The notes under the pieces are model-generated. The model searched no databases. It had not been told where the DNA came from and saw nothing but the letters and a program-made list of their open reading frames with translations. Below, piece after piece: positions 1 to 7,465 of a DNA stretch of 36,859 nucleotides; position 1 is the first letter of the stretch; every line of letters begins with the position of its first letter. The stretch is from Clostridiales bacterium (GTDB taxonomy: Bacteria; Bacillota; Clostridia; Christensenellales; CAG-138). A program made the position numbers and the translations under genes. The stretch spans positions 1-36,859 of the forward strand of contig SVGX01000014.1 of the NCBI GenBank assembly GCA_015056105.1, written 5' to 3'.

Positions 1-234
1 TTGGAGCAGCAGCGTATAGGTATCCTTTCCATCGACGGAATAGACGCACTCCACATCCTCATCCATGGCGTCATAACAGGGCCCATCCGCTTCGTAGCGC
101 ACACATGTGCCGCAGGAGGAGCTGAGCGAGCGGGGCACGGGCATCATCTGCGCCCGAAGTCCCCTTTCGGAAAGGCTGCGGCTTGTGAGAAGCGCCGCAA
201 GGTGGGTGTGGAACGTGGCGATATAGCTGTTCAT
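1..234 (-). CDS. DUF3343 (putative Se/S carrier-like) protein, 3' end outside window
   Basis: The minus-strand frame from ATG at 234 is open for 78 codons to the window edge, so the gene is partial. The product carries the short motif PVPRSLSSSCGTCVRY (residues 33-48), with a Cys-x2-Cys at 41 and 44. This resembles the DUF3343 family, small proteins often annotated as putative Se/S carriers. The family is usually about 75-90 residues, so the stop should lie just beyond the window. Its ATG overlaps the TGA of the TusA-like gene (ATGA), implying translational coupling. Se/S handling is inferred from family and from neighbours YedE, the TusA-like protein, the desulfurase and SelD. The exact biochemistry of the family is not settled. 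Confidence 0.8.
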   Translation of the reverse strand, partial: MNSYIATFHTHLAALLTSRSLSERGLRAQMMPVPRSLSSSCGTCVRYEADGPCYDAMDEDVECVYSVDGKDTYTLLLQ

Positions 235-434
235 TTCTTCAGAGTAAGACGGTAGTCCGTTCCTTCCTGCGCAACGGTCACTTCATAGCCGCTGTTTTTG
301 CCAAAGCGCGATACGTTTTCCACCGCGCACTTGTCATCCACCAGCACCACGAGCTCCGCGGGCGCATTCTTCTTCACTTCTTTCTGCACCATGGCCATAG
401 GCATCGGGCAGGAAAAACCTCTTGCATCGATCAT
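231..434 (-). CDS. TusA/YedF-type sulfurtransferase-like carrier
   Basis: This 67-residue protein has the TusA (SirA) family signature near its start: MIDARGFSCPMPMAM, with the conserved CPxP motif (Cys9-Pro10-Met11-Pro12). In TusA this Cys carries persulfide, and in YedF-like relatives the fold is linked to selenium metabolism. I chose ATG 434 because it puts the CPxP at the usual position; a longer frame upstream to 545 would run into yedE and lacks family similarity. It lies 40 nt after yedE and overlaps the next gene by ATGA. Full-length YedF has an extra DsrE-like domain that is absent here. A role in passing S or Se from the nearby desulfurase is inferred. Confidence 0.88.
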   Translation of the reverse strand: MIDARGFSCPMPMAMVQKEVKKNAPAELVVLVDDKCAVENVSRFGKNSGYEVTVAQEGTDYRLTLKK

Positions 435-474
435 ACTTGATTTCCTTTCTTTGCGCAACGGCAAATGTCGTGAT

Positions 475-1569
475 TTAAGCGTCCTTTTCTTTCTTCTGCA
501 CGTTGAGAAGGCTGATGGCAAGAAGTACCACAATGCAGATGACAACAGCCACCTTGCCCGCGGTGCCGATGCCGCCGACCACGTATTCGCCCGCTTCGTT
601 CACCGCATCCGCAGCGCCCGCAAGGCCGAAGTTGTGGGAGATGGCGGCGCCGGCGATCATGCCGAATACGGAGACCGCGCTGTCGCCGTTGCCCTCACCC
701 GCGAGGATGAGCTGTCGGAGCGGGCAGCCACCGAGGAGCACGCTGCCCCAGCCGACGAGGAACATGCCAAGGATGTTCCAAAGATGCGCGCTGTGGGCGA
801 TGGGCTGGCTTTCAAAGCCGAGCTTAAACTTGCCCTGAACAAGGTTGCCGATGAGCACGAGCACAAAGATGGCAACAAAGCCGTAGAGGAGCTTGAGATC
901 ACGGAACATGAAGGTATCGCGCAGACCGCCTACCATGCAGAGGCGGGAACGCTGTGCAAGGGCACCGACCACAAGGGCGATGGCAAAAGCCGCAATGATG
1001 GGCGCATGCATGGAACCGGGGCCCGCTTCGCTGGCCTTAAAGAGGGTGGGCACGGCAGCGGCAAGGATGAAGAGACCCGCAAGGACCGCAGGCAGGATGC
1101 CGCCTTCCGCATTGCCGAGGGTATAGCTGCGTTTGAGGGAGAAGCCCTTCTTGAGGAAGAAGATACCGACAAGGATACCGAGCGCAAAGCCCACCATGCC
1201 GACGAGGGCATTGAGGTCACCGCCGCCGAGACGGATGACCATACGGAGCGGGCAACCGAGGAACACGAGGGCGCCAATCATGACGACCATGCCGAGCACA
1301 AAGCGGGTCGCAGGGGAAGAGCCGCCCTTTGCGCGGAACTCGCCCTTTACAAGCGCCATTACAAAAGCACCCAGCACAAGGCCGATGATCTCGGGACGGA
1401 TATACTGCACTTTAGCCGCACTGTGAAGGCCAACGCCGCCGGCGATGTCACGCAGGAAGCAGGCGATACAGAACCCCATGTTTGCCGGGTTGCCGAAAAG
1501 CGTCAGCAGCACGGCTGCGATGCCGACTACCGCGCCGGCGATCACAACAAGCCAGCTGATCTTTTTCAT
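475..1569 (-). CDS. yedE: YedE/YeeE-family membrane transporter (putative selenium/sulfur transport)
   Basis: This is a 364-residue, very hydrophobic polytopic membrane protein. It contains two copies of a GCPLR motif, each followed by a Gly-rich segment (GCPLRMVIRLGGGD and GCPLRQLILAGEGN). That is the internal two-fold repeat of YeeE/YedE proteins, which move thiosulfate-like or selenium-containing solutes. ATG 1569 is preceded by a GGGGG ribosome site; the ORF extension to 1647 lacks one. The YedE subfamily occurs with YedF, SelD and DUF3343 in selenium-using anaerobes, and that whole set is in this locus. Substrate specificity cannot be read from the sequence. Confidence 0.88.
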   Translation of the reverse strand: MKKISWLVVIAGAVVGIAAVLLTLFGNPANMGFCIACFLRDIAGGVGLHSAAKVQYIRPEIIGLVLGAFVMALVKGEFRAKGGSSPATRFVLGMVVMIGALVFLGCPLRMVIRLGGGDLNALVGMVGFALGILVGIFFLKKGFSLKRSYTLGNAEGGILPAVLAGLFILAAAVPTLFKASEAGPGSMHAPIIAAFAIALVVGALAQRSRLCMVGGLRDTFMFRDLKLLYGFVAIFVLVLIGNLVQGKFKLGFESQPIAHSAHLWNILGMFLVGWGSVLLGGCPLRQLILAGEGNGDSAVSVFGMIAGAAISHNFGLAGAADAVNEAGEYVVGGIGTAGKVAVVICIVVLLAISLLNVQKKEKDA

Positions 1570-1629
1570 TGTTTTGTTCCCCCATTTCAAATGATAAAAA
1601 TAATGAGTACAAGCATGTAGCTCATACCC

Positions 1630-1635
1630 ATTATA
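1630..1635 (-). promoter_or_regulatory. Possible -10 box for the yedE operon
   Basis: The 133-nt gap between the LysR stop and yedE contains a perfect TATAAT on the minus strand about 60 nt before the yedE start. No good -35 lies 16-18 nt upstream, so this is a weak call. It would give yedE, the TusA-like gene and the DUF3343 gene their own transcript. Confidence 0.35.
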
Positions 1636-1702
1636 AAAAAGCCTCACTGAAAAAGGAAATTCTGTTTTTCTATTTTATCGGATCTATCATTCATTGTATC
1701 AA

Positions 1703-2614
1703 TCACAATATCTTTTGTGCTTCGCTGCGCACATAGTTCACAAAACGCTGTTCAAAGGCTGTAAGCGCCACATCCCGCCGCCAAGCAAGATAAATGGTGC
1801 GATAAACGCCCTCATTATCAAGATCAAACGCTACGAGCCTGCCGAGAGCAAGCTCCTCCTGCACCGCAAGGGCGGAGATAATGGCGATGCCAAGGCCCTG
1901 GGATACGCCGGTTTTCACCGTTTCCGGGTTATCCATACGGGCGACGATGCTGAGGTTTTCCGTAGAAACGCTTTTCGCGGCAAGATAGTTTTCCACGGAT
2001 TGCTGGGTGCCGGAGCTTTCTTCCCTCGCGATCATGGGTTCGCCGAGAAGTTCAAGGCCGTTCGCGCCCGCTTCCCGCATTTTGCGGAACCGCTCGCTGT
2101 TTTCCGTAATGAGCACAAGCCTGTCCCTTGCGATGGGATAGGAAACAAAGCGCCTGTCATCGGGCGCCGCGCCGAGGAGGCCCATGCGGACTTCGCCTTT
2201 TTCAAGCATATTCCTAACGGCGTCGCTGTCGCCGCGGCGCAGGGTGTAGCGGGTGCCGGCATTGCGCTTGAGAAAGCCTGCCATCAGCTTGGGAAGAAGA
2301 TACTGTGCCGGCACCGTGGAAGTGCCGATGTGAAGCATCTCATGCTCCGAATCCTTCCTCATTTCCTGCAGTGCCTCACAGCGGGCAAGGATATCCTTTG
2401 CCGCATTGTAAACGCGCTTGCCGTCCTCCGTCAGGGCAAACCTGCGCCTTGCGCCCCGAAGGATGAGCTGCACGCCGAGTTCTTCCTCCAGCGACTGGAT
2501 ATGTGTGCTTACGGTGGATTGTGTCAGATGCAGCTTTTCCGCAGCGCGGGTGAAGCTTGCCTGCTCCACGGTCACGGCAAAGGTCTCAAGCTGTCTCAGG
2601 CTGATCTCCAACAT
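1703..2614 (-). CDS. LysR-family transcriptional regulator
   Basis: This 303-residue protein has the LysR layout. The N-terminal winged helix-turn-helix covers roughly residues 1-60 (QASFTRAAEKLHLTQSTVS, then an SLEEELG recognition segment). A periplasmic-binding-like effector domain fills the rest. ATG 2614 is chosen because AAAGGG stands just upstream; an in-frame TTG at 2653 is less likely. It is divergent from the cysteine desulfurase and precedes yedE on the same strand. It probably controls one or both, with an S- or Se-related effector; this is inference from LysR autogenous and divergent regulation. A related residue pattern is seen in CysB- and YtlI-like regulators, but the effector is unknown. 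Confidence 0.9.
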   Translation of the reverse strand: MLEISLRQLETFAVTVEQASFTRAAEKLHLTQSTVSTHIQSLEEELGVQLILRGARRRFALTEDGKRVYNAAKDILARCEALQEMRKDSEHEMLHIGTSTVPAQYLLPKLMAGFLKRNAGTRYTLRRGDSDAVRNMLEKGEVRMGLLGAAPDDRRFVSYPIARDRLVLITENSERFRKMREAGANGLELLGEPMIAREESSGTQQSVENYLAAKSVSTENLSIVARMDNPETVKTGVSQGLGIAIISALAVQEELALGRLVAFDLDNEGVYRTIYLAWRRDVALTAFEQRFVNYVRSEAQKIL

Positions 2615-2633
2615 ATCGTGAACCCTTTCTTCC

Positions 2634-2659
2634 GTCACAATCGTAAAAATCAATGTGAC
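2634..2659. promoter_or_regulatory. Inverted repeat, candidate LysR operator
   Basis: The divergent region holds GTCACA (2634-2639) and its exact complement TGTGAC (2654-2659), separated by 14 nt. The right arm overlaps the -35 of the desulfurase promoter, as expected for a LysR regulatory site. Confidence 0.45.
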
Positions 2660-2683
2660 ATTTATTTTTCCTTATGCTATGCT
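2655..2683 (+). promoter_or_regulatory. Promoter of the cysteine desulfurase gene
   Basis: GTGACA (2655-2660) and TATGCT (2678-2683) are separated by 17 nt, a fair sigma-A-type promoter pointing to the gene that starts at 2713. Confidence 0.55.
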
Positions 2684-2712
2684 CATTTCATCGGAAAGGA
2701 GCATGATTTTCG

Positions 2713-3864
2713 ATGCAAAAAACCATCTATCTCGACAACGCCGCCACATCCTTCCCCAAACCCGAAGGGGTCAGCGACAGGATGAAGGAATACCTTGATT
2801 CCGTGGGTGCCACCATCAACCGCTCCGTCTACGGCAGCGCGCAGGATGCGGGGCTCGTTACCCTTACCCTCCGCGAGCGTTTGCGGCGGCTTTTCGCCTT
2901 TCCAGAAAAAGCCACCCATGTGATCCTGACATCCGGCGCAACGGCTTCTTTGAATATGATCATCAAAGGTGCGCTCAGAAGCGGCGATCACTGCATCGTG
3001 GGCAGCATGGAGCACAATGCCGTCATGCGCCCGCTCCGGCAGCTTGAAGGCGCTGCGTTCGACCGGATCCCCGCCGACCGGGAAGGAAAGCTTGATGTTT
3101 CCGCCCTGCCGGGACTGATCCGTGAAAATACGAAGCTCGTGGTCATCGGCCACGGTTCCAATGTATCCGGCACCGTACAGGATGCCGCGGCCATCGGCAG
3201 GATCTGCCGGGAACGCGGTATCCCCTTTGCCCTTGATGCGGCGCAGACCGCCGGGCATTACCCCATTGATTTCGCCGCCCTCGGCCTAAGCGCCCTGGCT
3301 GCGCCGGGCCACAAGGGGCTTCTCGGCCCTTCGGGCATCGGCGTGCTGCTTTTAAGCGACAGCTTTGCAAAGACCCTGACACCTGTTCTTGCGGGCGGCA
3401 CCGGCAGCGCTTCCGACAGCGAATACCTGCCGGATTACCTGCCCGACAGGTTTGAATCCGGCACGCCCAACGTACCCGGCATCTACGGCCTTGAAGCGGC
3501 GGTACGCTTTGTGGAGGAAACGGGCGTTGAAACCCTCCGTGCCCATGAAATGGCCCTTTGCGAAAGGTTCCTTGCAGGGCTTCGGGATATTCCCGGCGTG
3601 CGCCTTTGCGGCACGCGCGATCCCGATTCCCGGGTGGGCGTGATCTCCGTCGATTTCCTTTCACAGGATAATGCGGAAGCCGCCTTCCGCCTTGAAAACG
3701 AATTCGGCATCCTGACCCGCTGCGGGCTGCACTGCGCGCCCAATGCCCACAAAAGCCTTGATACCTTCCCCCGGGGAACGGTTCGCTTCTCGCTTGGTTT
3801 CAAAAACACCGAAGCGGATGTGGATGCGGCCCTTGCCGCCATCCGCCTTGTCAGCGAAGGATGA
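2713..3864 (+). CDS. Cysteine desulfurase family protein (class V aminotransferase fold)
   Basis: This 383-residue PLP enzyme starts with YLDNAATSFPKP, typical of the NifS/Csd group. It has an HNAV segment (MEHNAVMRP) near residue 100, the cofactor Asp in ALDAAQTAGH, and the PLP-binding Lys in GHKGLLGPSG near residue 200. The probable persulfide Cys lies in RCGLHCAPNAH close to the C-terminus. It most resembles the subgroup that occurs with selenium-metabolism genes. The reaction would be removal of S (or Se) from cysteine (or selenocysteine). AAAGGAG lies about 11 nt before ATG 2713; the nearer ATG at 2703 is out of frame. Its 3' end overlaps the convergent selD by 14 nt. Sulfur versus selenium preference is not decidable here. 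Confidence 0.9.
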   Translation: MQKTIYLDNAATSFPKPEGVSDRMKEYLDSVGATINRSVYGSAQDAGLVTLTLRERLRRLFAFPEKATHVILTSGATASLNMIIKGALRSGDHCIVGSMEHNAVMRPLRQLEGAAFDRIPADREGKLDVSALPGLIRENTKLVVIGHGSNVSGTVQDAAAIGRICRERGIPFALDAAQTAGHYPIDFAALGLSALAAPGHKGLLGPSGIGVLLLSDSFAKTLTPVLAGGTGSASDSEYLPDYLPDRFESGTPNVPGIYGLEAAVRFVEETGVETLRAHEMALCERFLAGLRDIPGVRLCGTRDPDSRVGVISVDFLSQDNAEAAFRLENEFGILTRCGLHCAPNAHKSLDTFPRGTVRFSLGFKNTEADVDAALAAIRLVSEG

Positions 3865-4891
3865 TCCGCTTGCCGCCCCTGTACGCTTCCACCGTTCCGA
3901 TGCGCTGTGCGCTCGGGACGGTTTTTTTCAGCTCTTCAAAAAGCGCATCCGCATCCTTTGCGGCAACGCTGATCAAAAGGCCGCCGGCGGTCTGCGGATC
4001 GTAAAGAAGGTCCTGCTTTGCCTCCTCCACATCGCCGCCATCCACGGCGGCCTCCGCATAGCTGCGGTTGCGGTACATGCCCGCGGGCAGAAGGCCCATG
4101 CGCGCATGTTCGAGCGCCTCCGGAATGAGGTCGATATCCTCCACATTGAGGCAGATGGCCACATCGCTGCCCTCCGCCATTTCATAGGCATGGCCCGCAA
4201 GGCCGAAGCCCGTCACATCCGTGCAGGCATGGACTTCGTATTTCACCATGGCATCCCTGGCGGATTTGTTGAGGGTGGTCATCATGCGGTTGGCAAGCTC
4301 GAGCCCTTCCTCCGAAAGCAGATCCACCTTTGCGGCGGTGGTCAGAACGCCGATGCCGATGGGCTTTGTAAGGAACAGCACATCTCCCGGCTTTGCGCCC
4401 GAGTTGGTGAGCATCTTGTCAGGGTGGACAAAGCCCGTGACGCACAGGCCGTATTTCGGCTCATCATCGTGGATGCTGTGGCCGCCGGTGATGAGCGCAC
4501 CCGCCTCGTATACCTTTTCGTAGCCGCCGCGGAGGATCTCCCTGACCGCCTCAAGGGGCAGGAATTCCGGAAACGCCATCACATTCAAACAAAGCTTCGG
4601 CTCGCCGCCCATGGCATACACATCCGAAAGGGCATTCACCGCAGCGATCTGCCCGAAAAGATAGGGATCATCCGCAATGGGCGGAAAGAAATCCACAGTC
4701 TGTACAAGGGCAAGCTCATCATTCAGTTTATAGACGGAAGCATCATCGCTTTTATCAAACCCGACCAGCAGGTTGGGATCGTGATGCACGCGGATGCCTT
4801 CCAAAAGTTCAGAGAGCACACCTGCTCCCACTTTTGCCCCTCACCCTGCGCAGTTCGCAAGCTGTGTGAGTTTGACTTCTTCCGGCTTCAT
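3851..4891 (-). CDS. selD: Selenide, water dikinase SelD, selenocysteine-containing (in-frame TGA)
   Basis: SelD makes selenophosphate from selenide and ATP. The frame from ATG 4891 (AAGGAG upstream) gives MKPEEVKLTQLANCAG, then TGA at 4843-4841, then GAKVGAGVL and a full SelD body (QTVDFFPPIADDPY, GGHSIHDDEPKYG, TDVTGFGLAGH). Total length is 346 residues, normal for the family. The TGA is codon 17 and the following Lys is residue 20. These match Cys17 and Lys20 of Escherichia coli SelD, the catalytic pair, so the TGA is read as selenocysteine. A hairpin right after it fits a bacterial SECIS. A standard gene finder would start at GTG 4831 and lose the active site. SelA, SelB and tRNA-Sec must be encoded elsewhere. 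Confidence 0.96.
4802..4843 (-). promoter_or_regulatory. bSECIS element directing Sec insertion in selD
   Basis: Starting 4 nt after the TGA, CAAAAGT (4836-4830) pairs exactly with ACTTTTG (4808-4802). Inside, GAGC (4827-4824) pairs with GCTC (4817-4814) around a six-base loop AGGTGT. The loop begins 17 nt after the TGA and has GG at its second and third positions. Known bacterial SECIS elements have a small G-bearing apical loop about 16-37 nt from the UGA. The element lies inside the coding sequence. Confidence 0.85.
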
Positions 4892-5018
4892 ACGATTCTC
4901 CTTCTCATATTTTCTCAGAGCATTATGGATAAAAAACCGATTCCCCGCAATTATATTCTTGCAGATTTATTTCTGCTTTGCAACGGTGCGGAGCATGAGG
5001 TTTTCTTCCTTCTGTTGA

Positions 5019-5047
5019 TTTATAATTGATTTTATCAATAGTTGTAA
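5019..5047 (-). promoter_or_regulatory. selD promoter with inverted repeat in the spacer
   Basis: On the minus strand TTACAA (5047-5042) and TATAAA (5024-5019) are 17 nt apart. The spacer contains a perfect 6-3-6 inverted repeat, ATTGAT-N3-ATCAAT (5025-5039), a possible operator. The 5' leader of selD would be about 120 nt. Confidence 0.5.
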
Positions 5048-5054
5048 CAAAAGT

Positions 5055-5083
5055 AAAGGGCGGGTAATCCCCGCCCCTTTTTT
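5055..5083 (-). terminator. Terminator of the pyr operon
   Basis: GGGCGGG (5058-5064) pairs with CCCGCCC (5070-5076) around a 5-nt loop just past the pyrE stop. On the minus strand it is followed by TTTACTTTTG. The other strand has a better T-run, so it may act in both directions. Confidence 0.75.
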
Positions 5084-5091
5084 ATACAGAA

Positions 5092-5781
5092 TTACCGCTT
5101 CACGCAGTAGGTATCCATGTAGGCTTCCATGCGCTCACGCATTGCGTCATCAATGTATACGTGGCCGTCCACTTCCTTGTTGTAAAGGCTTTCAAGAATA
5201 TCCTTCACCGTCACGATGGGGAAGGTGCGGATGCCGAAATCGCGCTCGATCTCCTCAATGGCGGTCAGCTCGCCCTGGCCCTTTTCCATGCGGTCAACGG
5301 AAATGACAAGACCGGGCACTTCCACCTTGGCGGCGGAAAGCAGCACGGGCAGCGTTTCACGCACGGCGGTGCCGGCGGTGATCACATCCTCGATAATGAG
5401 GATCTTATCGCCATCCTTGGGCTTGTAGCCCACCATGGAGCCGCCCTCGCCGTGGTCCTTCACCTCTTTACGGTTAAAGCAGTAGAAAAGATCTTTGCCG
5501 GCGGTGCGGTAAAGGGCGGAAGCCGCGCTCACCGCAAGGGGGATGCCTTTATAGGCAGGGCCGAAGAGCGCAGTGATATCCGCCGGGATATCGCCGGAAG
5601 CGATGTGCTCTTCGATGCAGGCGGCATAAAACTCGCCGAGACGGGCGATCTGCGCGCCGGTTTTATAGTTGCCGGTATTGATAAAATAAGGGGTCTTGCG
5701 GCCGCTCTTGGTGGTGAAATCACCGAAGGTCAACACGCCCGCTTTCGCCATGAAGGCGATGAATTCGGATTTATAGCTCAT
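5092..5781 (-). CDS. pyrE: Orotate phosphoribosyltransferase
   Basis: This is a 229-residue type I phosphoribosyltransferase that converts orotate and PRPP to OMP. It has the PRPP-binding motif ILIIEDVITAGTAVRE (around residue 120-135) and the upstream ALFGPAYKGIPLA loop. The N-terminal KSGRKTPYFINTG segment is typical of PyrE. ATG 5781 follows GGGAGG at good spacing. It is the last gene of the pyr operon, 17 nt after pyrD, with a terminator right behind it. Length and motifs show an intact enzyme. Confidence 0.97.
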   Translation of the reverse strand: MSYKSEFIAFMAKAGVLTFGDFTTKSGRKTPYFINTGNYKTGAQIARLGEFYAACIEEHIASGDIPADITALFGPAYKGIPLAVSAASALYRTAGKDLFYCFNRKEVKDHGEGGSMVGYKPKDGDKILIIEDVITAGTAVRETLPVLLSAAKVEVPGLVISVDRMEKGQGELTAIEEIERDFGIRTFPIVTVKDILESLYNKEVDGHVYIDDAMRERMEAYMDTYCVKR

Positions 5782-5798
5782 GGTATTCCTCCCGTATA

Positions 5799-6701
5799 TC
5801 AGGCTTTCAAAGCCGCAATGTTACTGTAGCCGTTCTGTTCCATGAAAGTTCTGATGCCTTCCACCACATCCACAGGCGCGGTGGGGTTCACAAGTGCCGC
5901 CGTGCCCACGGCAACAGCATCCGCGCCCGCCATCAGGAATTCCGCCGCATCTTCGCCGGTCATGATGCCGCCAAGACCGAGAATGGGCACCTTCACCGCG
6001 CGGCGCACCCCATACACCATGCGGATGGCAACAGGCTTCACCGCGGGGCCGGAAAAGCCGCCGGTGCCGTTGGCAAGAAGGGGTTTTTTGGTGCGAAGAT
6101 CGATGCGCATGCCAAGGAGCGTATTGATAAGGGAAATGGCATCCGCACCCGCATCTTCAACAGCCTTTGCGATGGCGGTGATATCCGTTACGTTGGGGGT
6201 CAGCTTCACCATCAGCGGTTTTTTGGCGACCTTCTTCACCGCTTCCGTCACAGCTGCAGCCATGCGCGGGTCGGTACCGAAGCCGATGCCGCCCTCCTTC
6301 ACGTTGGGGCAGGAGATGTTGAGCTCGAACATCTTCACATCCGTATCGTTGAGCATTTCCGTTACGGCGCAGTATTCTTCCACGCTGTGACCCGCAAGGT
6401 TGGCGATGACGGGCACATCATACTTGGCAAGGAAAGGCAGTTCCTCTTCGATGTAGGCCTTCGCGCCGGGGTTCTGCAGGCCCACCGCGTTGAGCATGCC
6501 GCCGTAGGTCTCCGCAATGCGGGGGGTGGGGTTGCCCATCCAGGGCTGCGCCGCCACGCCCTTGGTGATCACCGCGCCGAGGCGGGAAATATCATAAAAT
6601 TCGCTCGAAGCCTTGGCAGAGAAAGTGCCGCTGGCGGTCATCACGGGGTTTTTCAGCGTAAGACCCGCGAAATTGACAGAAAGATCCACTTTCATGCTCA
6701 T
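5799..6701 (-). CDS. pyrD: Dihydroorotate dehydrogenase B, catalytic subunit
   Basis: This 300-residue FMN-binding TIM barrel oxidises dihydroorotate to orotate. NISCPNVKEGGIGFG contains the catalytic Cys used by class 1 enzymes. LTPNVTDI and the GLGGIMTGEDA FMN phosphate-binding loop are present. The adjacent pyrK shows it is class 1B, NAD-linked through PyrK, a cytosolic heterotetramer in known cases. Its ATG (6701) overlaps the pyrK TGA as ATGA, matching the need for equal subunit amounts. Confidence 0.97.
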   Translation of the reverse strand: MSMKVDLSVNFAGLTLKNPVMTASGTFSAKASSEFYDISRLGAVITKGVAAQPWMGNPTPRIAETYGGMLNAVGLQNPGAKAYIEEELPFLAKYDVPVIANLAGHSVEEYCAVTEMLNDTDVKMFELNISCPNVKEGGIGFGTDPRMAAAVTEAVKKVAKKPLMVKLTPNVTDITAIAKAVEDAGADAISLINTLLGMRIDLRTKKPLLANGTGGFSGPAVKPVAIRMVYGVRRAVKVPILGLGGIMTGEDAAEFLMAGADAVAVGTAALVNPTAPVDVVEGIRTFMEQNGYSNIAALKA

Positions 6702-7465
6702 TCGAAGATCACCTCGCTCCCATCGAATACGGGGCCGTCCTTGCAGACCCGCTTCTGCACCACTTCGCCGTTGATCTCAAGCTTTGCGATGCAGCCCACG
6801 CAGGCACCGAAGCCGCAGCCCATCCGCTCTTCAAGGGAAACGAAGAGCTTCATATTGCGCTTTGCCGCAAAATCCCTGAGGGCGCGAAGCATGGGCTTCG
6901 GGCCACAGGAAAGGATCACGGTATCTTCGGGGAATTCCTTCGTTTCAAGCAGCTGCACGATGTTGCCCTTGAAGCCAAAGCTGCCATCCTCCGTAGCGAT
7001 GAGCACTTCATCCGCCGCGGAATCGAATTCCTCCTTGAGGAACAGGGCATCGCGATAGCCCACAGCCACCGTGACCCGAAGGCCTTTTGCCTTCGCTTCC
7101 ACGGCGGTCTCAAACAGCGGAGGTACGCCCACGCCGCCGCCAACCAGCAGCACGTGGCCACTTTCCGGCAGGGTATAGCCGTTGCCAAGGGGGCTTGATA
7201 CGCCAAGGGTCTCCCCTTCCTGCATAGCTGCCATGATCTTTGTGCCTTCGCCGCCCGCACGGTAAACGAGGATCAGCCTGTTACCCTCCCAGCGGCAGAT
7301 GCTGATGGGGCGGGGCAGAAGGTGCACGCCGTCGTTAAGATACACATTCACAAACTGCCCGGCACGACCCTGTTCCGCCGCATCGGGAAGAATGAGTTCC
7401 ATTTGGTGGATGCCGGGGATCAGCTCCCTGTTGTGCGCGATGCGCGCCGTCATGACCCGCTTCAT
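6698..7465 (-). CDS. pyrK: Dihydroorotate dehydrogenase electron transfer subunit
   Basis: This 255-residue FAD/[2Fe-2S] protein transfers electrons from PyrD to NAD+. The N-terminal flavin-binding barrel contains RPISICRW, the FAD-binding signature. An NAD-binding Rossmann part follows with VLLVGGGVGVPPLFE. The C-terminal cluster motif CGFGACVGC, with a fourth Cys in KRVCKDGPVF, binds [2Fe-2S]. The start codon overlaps the pyrF stop (ATGA) and the stop overlaps the pyrD start, so three genes are translationally coupled. Confidence 0.97.
   Translation of the reverse strand: MKRVMTARIAHNRELIPGIHQMELILPDAAEQGRAGQFVNVYLNDGVHLLPRPISICRWEGNRLILVYRAGGEGTKIMAAMQEGETLGVSSPLGNGYTLPESGHVLLVGGGVGVPPLFETAVEAKAKGLRVTVAVGYRDALFLKEEFDSAADEVLIATEDGSFGFKGNIVQLLETKEFPEDTVILSCGPKPMLRALRDFAAKRNMKLFVSLEERMGCGFGACVGCIAKLEINGEVVQKRVCKDGPVFDGSEVIFE

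Noticed and set aside
298-1620. 440-codon plus-strand open frame
   Set aside because: It lies antisense to yedE and the TusA-like gene, has no family similarity and is rich in His, Ala and Asp, typical of a shadow of GC-rich coding sequence.
3851-4831. SelD beginning at GTG 4831 without the N-terminus
   Set aside because: This would lack the active-site residue 17 and Lys20. The upstream frame through TGA completes SelD exactly and a SECIS-like hairpin is present.
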